From positions 1 through 19,525 of the forward strand of contig JANYKY010000207.1 in assembly GCA_025357975.1 (NCBI GenBank): DNA of 19,525 nt, in the 5' to 3' direction. This DNA is from Gemmatimonadaceae bacterium. Its GTDB lineage: Bacteria; Gemmatimonadota; Gemmatimonadetes; Gemmatimonadales; Gemmatimonadaceae. This document shows positions 1 to 7,053 of the stretch, one piece after another. Numbering within the stretch: position 1 is the stretch's first letter; every line of letters begins with the position of its first letter. Below the pieces are notes generated by a model, which made no database searches, had not been told where the DNA came from, and worked only from the letters and a program-made list of their open reading frames with translations. The position numbers and the translations under genes were made by a program.

Positions 1-100
1 TTTCTCGCGTTCGCGCGATCAGCGAATGGAATTCTTCCCGCGTTTCATCGCGAAAATCGCCTGCGAGAAACCGAAAATATCGGGGGGTAATTCTGGGAGG
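1..100. repeat. Rearranged partial copy of the racemase-family gene 3' segment
   Basis: Bases 1-69 are the reverse complement of 921-989 with three mismatches, and bases 63-100 are a perfect direct copy of 982-1019. The inverted part is bounded by short inverted repeats (tttctcgc / gcgagaaa), so the arrangement looks like a 69-base inversion next to unchanged flank. The three mismatches fall within three adjacent codons of the racemase frame. Two are synonymous (acc/acg, cgt/cgg) and one changes Gln to Glu (caa/gaa). That pattern suggests a second homologous allele or gene rather than random error. The copy joins permease sequence at base 101. It could be a real rearrangement or a chimeric contig end made from two strain variants. 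Confidence 0.85.
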
Positions 101-461
101 TGTTCACGATCACGTACAGCCAGAGATTCCAGGCGAGGATAAATGCAACAGCTTCGTTGAACCCGAACTTTGCCCACTGATACAATCCGCCCTCGAGCGG
201 CATCAGGTTGTTGAGGTAGATAACGATCGCTGCTGACGGCAGGTAGAATAGCACCATCGCCAGCAGCCATAGAATGACGTGCGCGGAGCCGAGCTTGCCG
301 GCAACGCCGATCCACGCGAGGCCGACGATAAAGAGGATTTGCGTGAGCACGAGGTCGCGAACTCCGAGCTCTTTTCGGAGCGTGGAGCTCTGGGCTTCGA
401 CGCGGCTTCCGCCTGGGCGATTTCCATCGGCCAATCTGCGATGCAGACTACGGAACTTCAA
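45..461 (-). pseudogene. APC-family amino-acid permease, N-terminal fragment
   Basis: The open frame encodes about 120 residues resembling the N-terminus of an APC-superfamily amino-acid/polyamine permease. A cytoplasmic stretch with RKELGVRDLVLTQ is followed by hydrophobic helices (LFIVGLAWIGVAG, VILWLLAMVLFYLPSAAIVIYL) and the conserved EGGLYQWAKFGF segment, then AFILAWNLWLYVIV. Homology stops at VIVNTS, about base 101. After that the frame reads antisense through the duplicated racemase segment and ends 17 residues later. A normal APC permease has 450-500 residues and 12 helices, so this is a truncated fragment. The 461 start is TTG and the first ~25 residues look non-native. It could instead be the edge of a complete gene whose remainder lies elsewhere in the genome. 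Confidence 0.7.
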
Positions 462-466
462 TAAAC

Positions 467-1125
467 CTGACCGAGTCCACGATCGATTATTACCGTCGTA
501 TCATCGACGCGTGGCAGCAGCTCTCCCCGGGCACTTCTCCTTCGGTCGTCATCGACAGTCTCGACGTTCAGGTGGCATTGCGGCTTGTCGCCTCTGACCG
601 TGCTGCGTTCGCCCAATACCTGCTCGATTCACTGAACCGCCTCGCAGGCGCCAGAGTAGACTTTGCGGCGATCACTGCGAATACTCCGCACATCGTGTTC
701 GACGAGCTCGCCTCACGCGCGGCGATCCCACTCATCAGCATTGCAGAAACTTCTGCCGAAGAGGCAAAACGTATCGGGCTGCAGAAGCTGCTTCTGCTTG
801 GTACGCGCTTCACTATGGAAGGCGCGTTTTATCCCGAAGTATTTGCGCGCCATGGAATCACAGTCCTTCCGCCGAACGACAATGATCGCGCCTGGGTACA
901 TGAGCGCTACGTCACGGAGCTTCTCGCAGGCGATTTTCGCGATGAAACCCGTCAAGAATTCCATTCGCTGATCGCGCGAACGCGAGAAACCGAAAATATC
1001 GGGGGGTAATTCTGGGAGGGACGGAGTTGCCGCTCCTGATGTCATCGGCGACAGTGGCCGGACTTCCGCTGCTCGACACGACAGCGCTGCATGTGACCGC
1101 TATAGTGGCCAGGCTGCGACGCTAA
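467..1125 (+). pseudogene. Asp/Glu racemase-family protein, lacking its start and frameshifted
   Basis: The family match begins at about 467 (LTESTIDYYRRIIDAW, compare the usual GGLTPEST..YY) but no plausible start codon lies in frame upstream; the first in-frame ATG is 572. The usual glycine-rich N-terminus of about 10 residues is missing. The body contains ITANTPHIVFDEL and IPLISIAE, as expected for the COG1794-type racemase fold. The frame stops at 1008-1010 directly after six Gs. One base earlier the frame continues as GVILGGTELPLLMSSATVAG and ends TAIVARLRR at 1123-1125, the normal family C-terminus. The position usually occupied by the second catalytic Cys (GCTE) is Gly (codon 1018-1020), and the first position reads TANTPH with no Cys. 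It is probably non-functional as a racemase. Its end overlaps the convergent response-regulator gene by 4 bases. Confidence 0.75.
921..1019. repeat. Second copy of the left-edge duplicated segment (inside the racemase-family gene)
   Basis: Bases 921-989 pair in inverted orientation with 1-69, and 982-1019 match 63-100 directly and perfectly. This copy sits in frame in the racemase-family gene. The direct match ends exactly in the codon for the expected second catalytic residue. It also includes the six-G run that carries the frameshift, and both copies have six Gs. Confidence 0.85.
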
Positions 1126-1955
1126 CCGCGAATATTGCCGAGGGTTCGAATTACGTCTTCTCGCCGGGTTCTGCTGACGGGTATTCTCGCCCCGTCGTAA
1201 AGCACCACCATCAGTCGTTCGCTATCGGTTCGCTCGAGACCACGAACCGATGAGATGCGTACGATGGCAGATCGGTGCACTCTCAGAAATTCCGACGGGT
1301 CGAGCCGAAGCTCGAGTTCCTTCAACGACTCGCGCAACGTATGGCGTGCGTTACTGGCTGAAACGCGGACATAGTACCCGTCCGCTTCGAAGAGGGTGAC
1401 ATCCTTGAGAGGAACCACAACACTGCGAGTGCCCGCAGAAACAAGCAGGCGCGTAGCGTAATTTTCAGCTCGGCTGGGCGCGGAACCAGCCCTCAGTTCC
1501 TTTCGCGGACCATCGCCAAGTGCATCGAGCAGCTGCTCGTGAGCCGCGACGACGCGCCGATCTCGAATTCTCTCGAGTGCGCGATACGTGGCTTCATGAA
1601 ACCGCTCGGCCGAAAACGGCTTCACTATGTAGTCGGTCGCCGCGACAGCGAATGCAGCTAAAGCGTGTTCGTCGAAAGCGGTGACGAAGATCACGCATGG
1701 CATTGCTTGCGCACCGATCGTGCGGATCACCCCGAAGCCATCGACCCCGGGCATTTGAATGTCGAGGTACACGATGTCGGGATTGTCGCGTCGGATTGCC
1801 TGCACCGCGGCCTCGCCGTTATCACACTCCCCGACGATTTCAATGTCATGATGCTCAGCGAGCAGCTGCCGTATGCCGCGACGCGCAACCGGCTCATCAT
1901 CGACGATGAGCGCCCTCGGGCGACGCGAAGACACTACTTTTTCCGGAGTAGTCAC
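1122..1955 (-). CDS. LytTR-family response regulator (AlgR/LytR type)
   Basis: Two-domain transcriptional regulator. A receiver domain (about residues 14-130) has the acidic pair D19/D20, phosphoacceptor D65 in YLDIQMPG, the Thr of FVTAF and the Lys of VKPF. A C-terminal LytTR DNA-binding domain (about 175-275) has the typical RESLKELELRL, FLRVHRSAIVRI and GARIPVSRTRR blocks. LytTR proteins bind direct-repeat promoter sites when phosphorylated. I place the start at the GTG at 1953-1955, which overlaps the kinase stop by four bases (GTGA); a GTG at 1989-1991 would add 12 residues. The pair is thus translationally coupled to the LytS-type kinase upstream. Targets are not visible; autoregulation or control of the adjacent DUF1579-like gene is possible. 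The 3' end overlaps the convergent racemase remnant. Confidence 0.92.
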   Translation of the reverse strand: MTTPEKVVSSRRPRALIVDDEPVARRGIRQLLAEHHDIEIVGECDNGEAAVQAIRRDNPDIVYLDIQMPGVDGFGVIRTIGAQAMPCVIFVTAFDEHALAAFAVAATDYIVKPFSAERFHEATYRALERIRDRRVVAAHEQLLDALGDGPRKELRAGSAPSRAENYATRLLVSAGTRSVVVPLKDVTLFEADGYYVRVSASNARHTLRESLKELELRLDPSEFLRVHRSAIVRISSVRGLERTDSERLMVVLYDGARIPVSRTRREDVIRTLGNIRG

Positions 1956-3127
1956 GCGACGGCGCTTGTCCCGGTGGCCGGCGCGGGCCACGCTTTGAGC
2001 GGCAGCCGAATTTCGGATTTTGTGCCGCCGTGCAATCCTGCCAGCACGCGGAGTGAAGACTGCCCGGGATACAGGCGCGCCAGTCTTTCGCGAGTATTTG
2101 TCAGACCGACATGCCCGGAATTTCGCGGCGATGCGATCTCAGCTTCAATGCCTGATCCGTTGTCGGCTACCCAGAGCAACAGGTCCTGCCCGTCACGTCG
2201 CGCACCGATCTCTACTACACCCTGGCTCACGAGACTCGCGATGCCATGTCGTAAAGCGTTTTCAACGAGCGGTTGGAGCACGAGGGAGGGCACCGCGGCA
2301 TTCATCACATCATCGTCGATCGCCCATCGGATGCTCAAACGCTCGCCAAAGCGAACCTGCTCGATTTCGAGGTAGGTCGATACGAGGGCGATCTCGCCAT
2401 CGAGAGCGGTTTCGTGAGTGCGTGTTCCGTAAATAACCTGCCGAAGAATATCTCCCAGCTGTGTGACGAGACGGGCCGCCGTGTCTGTATCTCGCTCTCT
2501 GATCAAGATCGCGATCGTGTTGAGCGTATTGAACAGGAAGTGCGGATGGATCTGGCTGCGCAGTGCATTCAACTCAGCGCGCGCGAGCTGAACGCTCATA
2601 ACGGCGCCCTCACGCTCACGAAGTTTCTCACGGTGAATCGATTGCATCCAGAGCGCGACGCCGACTGTAGCCGCGTAAAGAAGAAACGTGCTCGGAAGCC
2701 ACGAAAACGCCATCACACCGACGAAGCGAAGAAATGAAAGAGGCGGGGCCGGCGGCTCGAAAATCAGGTTTGCCGCGCTTGTTACGATCGCGTGCAGAAC
2801 TGCAGACGCAGCGCATGTGAAAACGTGCGCTGCCGCGGCGATGCCCCGCGGCGGCCACGTGAGTGGAAAAGCGCGCGTTATCAGAAAAATTGCTGGAGTC
2901 ATCGACGCCCACGCATACCATCCCGGCAATTGCAGGGCGACGATATGCCAGAAGGACAGCTGATGACCGTCCAGTCCACTCGACGCCCAACGCTGAAAAC
3001 ATGAAATGAGCGCAGGCGCGCTCCAGACGGCGAGTAAAACACTCGGCCGTATTCGAATCGGAGAGCGATCGGCGCTATTTGATGAGTCGTACGTGGCCAT
3101 GGATACCGACTGTCCAGTCTTTGCCAT
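1952..3127 (-). CDS. LytS-type sensor histidine kinase (His_kinase/PF06580 family)
   Basis: A 391-residue membrane kinase. The N-terminal half has about four hydrophobic segments (around residues 26-45, 58-86, 97-118 and 133-160) and no separate extracellular sensor domain. The catalytic half has the family signature QIHPHFLFNTLN with the likely phosphoacceptor H196, then PLVENALRHG with the N-box Asn N290, DNGSGI at 322-327 and GHVGL at 338-342. It is expected to autophosphorylate and pass phosphate to the LytTR regulator that overlaps its stop. The ATG at 3125-3127 has AGGAG ten bases upstream; an internal ATG at 3098-3100 has no such site. The first 53 bases overlap the end of the upstream DUF1579-like gene, so all three genes probably form one operon. 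Confidence 0.92.
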   Translation of the reverse strand: MAKTGQSVSMATYDSSNSADRSPIRIRPSVLLAVWSAPALISCFQRWASSGLDGHQLSFWHIVALQLPGWYAWASMTPAIFLITRAFPLTWPPRGIAAAAHVFTCAASAVLHAIVTSAANLIFEPPAPPLSFLRFVGVMAFSWLPSTFLLYAATVGVALWMQSIHREKLREREGAVMSVQLARAELNALRSQIHPHFLFNTLNTIAILIRERDTDTAARLVTQLGDILRQVIYGTRTHETALDGEIALVSTYLEIEQVRFGERLSIRWAIDDDVMNAAVPSLVLQPLVENALRHGIASLVSQGVVEIGARRDGQDLLLWVADNGSGIEAEIASPRNSGHVGLTNTRERLARLYPGQSSLRVLAGLHGGTKSEIRLPLKAWPAPATGTSAVA

Positions 3128-3584
3128 TTTTCGACGTCTCCTGCCGCCAGTCGTACGAATCGATATTGGAAAAGTCGTTCACCGTACGATAGTAAACGCC
3201 GTCAGGGTCAGCCTTCGTGCCACCGTAAACCCACTCGTGCCCGCGAATTGTGAACGGCACAGGCGCGAGCTCGGATCCCGGATGAGACACAACATAGAGA
3301 ACGAACGCCCCATTTGTCGTATCCGGAACAAACAGATCTAACGCCCTGCTTGAGCTACCGGGGGTAGTTATGCGCTGCTCACACAACACTCCGCCATGTT
3401 GCGGACTCCAGCCGCAGCTCGATCGCGCAGATATTCCTGAAGTCGTGTCGCTCTGCCATTCGCCGACGATGGAGTGAAGTTGGTCCGCGGATCTCAGCAG
3501 TGCAGGATGTCGATTCTCGATTGGACGCGGCGCTGAAATGAGCACGGCGACCGCCAGAAACATGAAAGTCCTGATAAAGGGCAC
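3075..3584 (-). CDS. Exported DUF1579-like protein of unknown function
   Basis: I take the GTG at 3582-3584 as start because GGAG lies about ten bases upstream and it places a hydrophobic export signal (residues 3-18, FIRTFMFLAVAVLISA) at the N-terminus. The open frame extends to 3695, but the extra 37 residues look unlike protein. The mature part begins SIVGEWQSD and has two Cys (57 and 68). It ends with a segment of the type YYRTVNDFSNIDSYDWRQET followed by SKNGKDW, which resembles the beta-rich DUF1579/lipocalin-like folds. The role is unknown. Its 3' end overlaps the kinase gene by 53 bases, so it is probably co-expressed with the LytS/LytTR pair and could be an input or accessory protein; that link is inference from position only. 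Confidence 0.7.
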   Translation of the reverse strand: MPFIRTFMFLAVAVLISAPRPIENRHPALLRSADQLHSIVGEWQSDTTSGISARSSCGWSPQHGGVLCEQRITTPGSSSRALDLFVPDTTNGAFVLYVVSHPGSELAPVPFTIRGHEWVYGGTKADPDGVYYRTVNDFSNIDSYDWRQETSKNGKDWTVGIHGHVRLIK

Positions 3585-3729
3585 GCTCGTTCGTCTCCAA
3601 TAGGTTGAGGCGCAACGATGCGTGTGACCTTTCCGAGAGACAACGCGCATGCTGTGGATGACCGGTTGGCGTATGCCAACTGCACGAACAGGCAACTGAT
3701 GGGCGCGATTCGGTCGTTCGCAGCATTGC

Positions 3730-3749
3730 GGATGTCGGTTCGGACATCC
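3730..3749. promoter_or_regulatory. Perfect 7-bp inverted repeat upstream of the hydrolase gene
   Basis: GGATGTC, a six-base spacer GGTTCG, then GACATCC. It lies 37 bases upstream of the hydrolase ATG in the 202-base divergent region between the DUF1579-like and hydrolase genes. It could be an operator dyad or a 5'-leader hairpin. I see no convincing -35/-10 pair to settle which. Confidence 0.4.
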
Positions 3750-3786
3750 TGCATGGAGAGTTGGGGGAACATCTCACGGAGATTCG

Positions 3787-4539
3787 ATGACCCAGCTCTC
3801 TGCACGTACAATTTTCTTTTGTCGACCCCTCGCGGTTTTCCTTCTGCTCGGATGCGTGAGTCTCGCCGATTCGAGCGCGCCGAATCCGCCCGTTGGCGAT
3901 AGCGGAGTGGTAGAGCGGGTGATGCACTACAACGGAATTGACTATCCATTCTCCGTGTATGTGCCGACGACATACAACTCGAAAACGCCATTGCCTTCAC
4001 TCTTGATGGTTCATGGTGCCGGTGGAAATGGTCCGGAATTTCTTCAGAACTGGCGTGCATTCGCCGAGGCGAAGGGAATCATCCTCGTCGCGCCCACGCT
4101 CGATCTCAGCGCCGCTGCGGAAACCCAGGTGCCGGTCGTGTTTCCGCGTCTCATGGAAACGGTACAGTCGGAGTGGAGCCTCGACCACTCGCGCAGATAT
4201 TTATTCGGGTATTCAGCGGGCGGATACTTCGTCTACGATGCAGCGCTGTTGAATTCCGATTACTTTGCCGCTGCGGCGGTCTATGCGTCAGTGATTCAGC
4301 CCGAATACGACGGAATCGTGCAACAAGCAACGCGGAAGACTGGTATTGCCATCTATCTGGGTGATGAGGATCCGTTCTTTTCCCCGCAGCAGGGTCGTCG
4401 TACGCGTGACCTTCTAGTTGCAAGCGGGATTGACGTTCGTTATGTGGAGATGCCGAACGCGAGCCACGACTACGAGGCCGTCGCGAGCGTCGTAAATGCG
4501 GATGCATGGCAGTTTCTGACGACTCACGTGCTGCGCTGA
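3787..4539 (+). CDS. Lipoprotein alpha/beta hydrolase (esterase/PHB-depolymerase-like)
   Basis: A 250-residue serine hydrolase. The N-terminus is a lipoprotein signal (hydrophobic PLAVFLLLGC, lipobox LLGC with Cys23), so the enzyme is probably anchored in an envelope membrane. The fold markers are in order: VHGAGG (75-80, oxyanion-hole loop), GYSAGG with nucleophile S143, GDEDP with D193 or D195 as acid, and ASHDYE with H227 as catalytic base. The layout resembles the feruloyl esterase / PHB depolymerase / dienelactone hydrolase group, and the substrate is not readable from sequence. The ATG has GGAG five bases upstream. It is divergent from the DUF1579-like gene and stands alone, followed by small stem-loops. 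Confidence 0.88.
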   Translation: MTQLSARTIFFCRPLAVFLLLGCVSLADSSAPNPPVGDSGVVERVMHYNGIDYPFSVYVPTTYNSKTPLPSLLMVHGAGGNGPEFLQNWRAFAEAKGIILVAPTLDLSAAAETQVPVVFPRLMETVQSEWSLDHSRRYLFGYSAGGYFVYDAALLNSDYFAAAAVYASVIQPEYDGIVQQATRKTGIAIYLGDEDPFFSPQQGRRTRDLLVASGIDVRYVEMPNASHDYEAVASVVNADAWQFLTTHVLR

Positions 4540-4558
4540 CGCCTGGAAGTCTCGACCG

Positions 4559-4598
4559 CAAGCGACGGCGGCGCTTGAGAAGCTAGATTTGCAGCTTC
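4559..4598 (+). terminator. Two short tandem stem-loops after the hydrolase gene
   Basis: CAAGCG / CGCTTG (4559-4564 and 4572-4577) and GAAGCT / AGCTTC (4579-4584 and 4593-4598) form two perfect 6-bp hairpins starting 20 bases after the hydrolase stop. There is no T-run, so intrinsic termination is only a possibility. Confidence 0.3.
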
Positions 4599-4692
4599 AA
4601 ACAAGGCCCGACATGAATATTTCTCCCGGTGACGACGCCACTAAACAGTCCGTCGCATCCATAAGACGCTATAGCTAATGAAGGAGCGCACT

Positions 4693-4947
4693 TCACTGAC
4701 AGTAGCGCTCGCATCGCCTCGCGCCGCTTCGAGTCTCGATGACGGCCTGGCGAAAGTCTCCCGACTGCAATCCGATGCGTCCGGCCGCCTTCACCCGTGA
4801 GGCATCGGCCGCATATTGCCAGGTTCGCGCAAAGACACGCACCTGCTGCAGCGTGAAGTACGCCGGATTGGAATACACGCCCGCGGGAAGGGTGGACGAC
4901 AGCCGAATGTCATCGTCGATGTCGATTCGCGGCATAGAAGGTTTCAT
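4693..4947 (-). pseudogene. Rieske-type ring-hydroxylating oxygenase, N-terminal remnant
   Basis: The first about 55 residues (DIDDDIRLSSTLPAGVY, NPAYFTLQQVRVFARTWQY, ADASRVKAAGR) match the start of Rieske non-heme iron oxygenase alpha subunits. In these the segment leads into the beta-strand before the CxH..CxxH [2Fe-2S] site. Here homology ends at about residue 55 and the frame stops at 84, with no cluster-binding residues and no mononuclear iron domain. None is visible in any frame down to 4540. The intact proteins run to 350-450 residues. It is best read as the residue of a deletion. I see no clear ribosome-binding site at either candidate ATG (4947 or 4935). Confidence 0.6.
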
Positions 4948-5020
4948 CTCAATGGAGATTACGCTATCCGCGCGAAACTTCAGAGCGGGCGCTGCGTACT
5001 GACACCATCAGGAGGGGTCA

Positions 5021-5314
5021 ATGATTTTCAGCACAATTGCTTTTATCGCCGCCGCAGTATCTGCGATCGTTGGATACAATGTCGCAAAGCGTTTTGTCCG
5101 TGACCGACTTCGCTATGTGGAGGGTGCTCACAAGGCGACGACGCCAATAATTGCGGGAATCGGAGCGTACCTTGTCGCGATGGTGGCCGTCGCTCTGCTT
5201 CCGATCGTTGGAATTGGCACGGCGATTGTTTTTGCTCTGAGCGTTGCATTTGGAACCGCTGCGGGATCGCGTGAAGTGAAGAGCGGAAATCTTCCTTATC
5301 TCGGGTCAGGTTAA
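5021..5314 (+). CDS. Small membrane protein of unknown function
   Basis: 97 residues with an excellent AGGAGG site seven bases before the ATG, so it is very likely translated. Predicted membrane segments lie at about 2-22, 42-62 and 64-82, separated by a positively charged loop (KRFVRDRLRYVEGAHK) that would sit in the cytoplasm. The tail is short and polar (SREVKSGNLPYLGSG). I recognise no family. It has no same-strand partner: the next gene on this strand starts 273 bases on. Confidence 0.75.
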   Translation: MIFSTIAFIAAAVSAIVGYNVAKRFVRDRLRYVEGAHKATTPIIAGIGAYLVAMVAVALLPIVGIGTAIVFALSVAFGTAAGSREVKSGNLPYLGSG

Positions 5315-5586
5315 TCAGCCTTTCCAGAATCACGTGAAACAACCGTGGGCTCCTAACTCAGAAATTGTAAAGAGGCTGGCAGTGCGTGGAGTCCGTGAAG
5401 CTCGAAGCCAACAGCAAATGTCCCGCGCCAGACAATTCTCCGTCCCCGGCAGATGACATTCAAACTCTCGGAGAACTCTCGCTGATGAGGTAAGTCGAAG
5501 CACAGAAACGACTTGTAGAAACTCCGTAACACGGTTCGAGCGATGCCGGTAGTGGTGGCATCATCTCAGCAATTACGGAGTACTCA

Positions 5587-6240
5587 ATGAACAAAAGAAT
5601 CATCGTTGCTGCTTCACTCGCACTCGGTCTGGCCGTCTCGGCCAGCGCAAGCCAGGCGCAACGCTCGACGCGAAGATTCCCGCCGGCAGAAACCATCCCA
5701 GCGCCGTCCATCACGCCGTACGGTGGTTACATGGTTTTCGGCAGCATCCTCAGTGGCCCGCTCGGGACCGACCTGACGAGTGCCGCAGCGCCGGTTTACG
5801 GAGCGCAGGTCAACCTGCCATTGGGCTCGACTCTCTCGGTCGTTGGCAACCTCGCTTACTCTCAGCCCAACCTTCAGGTGGGAATTCCGATTCTCGGCGG
5901 CATCGACGTCGGCAAGAGCGATGTGTGGATATACGACGCGGGACTTCAGTTCAGCGCGCCGATGAGTTCCGGACAGCGCTCGATCATTCCGTTCGTTCAG
6001 GCTGGAATCGGCGGAATGAAGTACAACGTGCAGGTTGCTGGAGTTAACACCAACGCATCAAACCTGGCGTTCAATGCGGGTATCGGCGCCGACTTGCCGC
6101 TCGGACAGAACATTGGCCTGCGCATCATGGCCAAGGACTACATTGGGAAGTTCGACGTCAATCAGGCAACTTCTCTCAACGCGAATTCCAATAATTCCAA
6201 CAACGTGGCGATCAGTGCAGGATTGAAGCTCGGATTCTAG
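5587..6240 (+). CDS. Outer-membrane beta-barrel protein
   Basis: 217 residues with a classic Sec signal peptide (KR then VAASLALGLAVSASASQA, cleavage near residue 24). Repeated amphipathic strand patterns follow, for example YGGYMVFGSIL, LSVVGNLAYS, VWIYDAGLQFSA, IPFVQAGIGGMKYNV, AFNAGIGADLPL and VAISAGLKLGF. The last residue is Phe, as the BAM machinery prefers. The pattern is that of an eight-strand OmpA/OmpW-like barrel; any ligand or function is unknown. The ATG follows TACGGAGTACTCA, with GGAG seven bases upstream. The strong terminator at 6272 makes this a single-gene unit. The 272 bases upstream (5315-5586) contain no gene I can support and presumably hold its promoter. Confidence 0.85.
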   Translation: MNKRIIVAASLALGLAVSASASQAQRSTRRFPPAETIPAPSITPYGGYMVFGSILSGPLGTDLTSAAAPVYGAQVNLPLGSTLSVVGNLAYSQPNLQVGIPILGGIDVGKSDVWIYDAGLQFSAPMSSGQRSIIPFVQAGIGGMKYNVQVAGVNTNASNLAFNAGIGADLPLGQNIGLRIMAKDYIGKFDVNQATSLNANSNNSNNVAISAGLKLGF

Positions 6241-6271
6241 CACACAGTTCGCCTGGCCATCGGGCGACAGA

Positions 6272-6305
6272 GGGAACGAAAGACGCCACAGTGTCTTTCG
6301 TTCCC
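6272..6305. terminator. Strong bidirectional intrinsic terminator
   Basis: A perfect 13-bp stem (GGGAACGAAAGAC / GTCTTTCGTTCCC) with an eight-base loop, 32 bases after the barrel-protein stop and followed by pyrimidine-rich TTTCGTCTTTC. It lies between convergent genes (barrel protein on plus, histidine phosphatase ending at 6341 on minus) and could serve both. Confidence 0.8.
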
Positions 6306-6340
6306 TTTCGTCTTTCAGGTGCCGGATGAGTGACCTGACC

Positions 6341-6967
6341 TCAGTGCGCTGCTTTTCTCGAGGCTAACGGAGTACACGATCCGTCGCCAGGCGGATCTGG
6401 CGGGCCATAAGAGTCGATCAGGTAGCCGACCGGCGATGAGCGGTGAATGGACAGTATGATCAGGTTCGCGTACTCGTTATCACATAAGTCGCCGATGTGC
6501 GGTGCACCGAGTGCCTCGGCGATTCGGCCGATGGTATTACTGTGGCCGACGATGAGTATCCTGCTCCCAGCGTGACGGCGGACGGCAACAACCACACTAT
6601 CCACATGCTCGGCCGTGGTGCCAATCACCGGCACAACTTCGGGCGTAATACGACGCCGCTTTGCGAGTGGTGCCGCGGTCTCGATTGTGCGCTTCAGGTG
6701 CGTCGTGATGATTACGTCGATACCCGCGTCTCGGAGTTGGCTGCCAAGGGAGTCTGCGCGAACAAATCCGAGGGCGCTCAGATCGGGATTCGCTGGATTC
6801 TCAGTCGATTTCTCGGCGTGCCGGACCAGGTAGACGATCGTCTCACCGTGCTGTGCGCTAACGGGTGCCGGCGCCGGCGTGGCCACGCTGGCACATGCAA
6901 GAAGGACCAATGCAGCGGTTAGGTTGACGCAAACACGAGTTACAACACGGAACTCGTTGAGTAACAT
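6341..6967 (-). CDS. Secreted histidine-phosphatase-superfamily lipoprotein (SixA/PGM-like)
   Basis: 208 residues. The N-terminus is an export signal with lipobox-like VLLAC (Cys25), followed by a Pro/Ala linker. The phosphatase core starts at about residue 43: YLVRHAEKS holds the catalytic His50 and phosphate-binding Arg49, TTHLKRT gives Arg93, and IVGHSNT gives the second His (H142). These form the usual phosphate pocket in which His50 becomes phosphorylated. RHAEK rather than RHG places it with SixA-like and broad-specificity members rather than glycolytic mutases. Its substrate outside the cytoplasm is unknown. It faces the LprI-like lipoprotein gene across an 86-base divergent region. 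Confidence 0.87.
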   Translation of the reverse strand: MLLNEFRVVTRVCVNLTAALVLLACASVATPAPAPVSAQHGETIVYLVRHAEKSTENPANPDLSALGFVRADSLGSQLRDAGIDVIITTHLKRTIETAAPLAKRRRITPEVVPVIGTTAEHVDSVVVAVRRHAGSRILIVGHSNTIGRIAEALGAPHIGDLCDNEYANLIILSIHRSSPVGYLIDSYGPPDPPGDGSCTPLASRKAAH

Positions 6968-7053
6968 TTAGGCTCTGAGTACGTTTGGAATTCGTCGTTC
7001 AGTAACAGGATTTACGTGCGTCGGGATGTCTGACGCCTGTTCCGGAGTCTGGG

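Noticed and set aside
3618..3902. Plus-strand open frame upstream of the hydrolase gene
   Set aside because: It overlaps the hydrolase start out of frame, has no ribosome-binding site and an Arg/Ser-rich, non-protein-like composition.
4739..5002. Plus-strand open frame opposite the Rieske remnant
   Set aside because: Antisense to a segment with recognisable Rieske N-terminus; no start signal and no motif.
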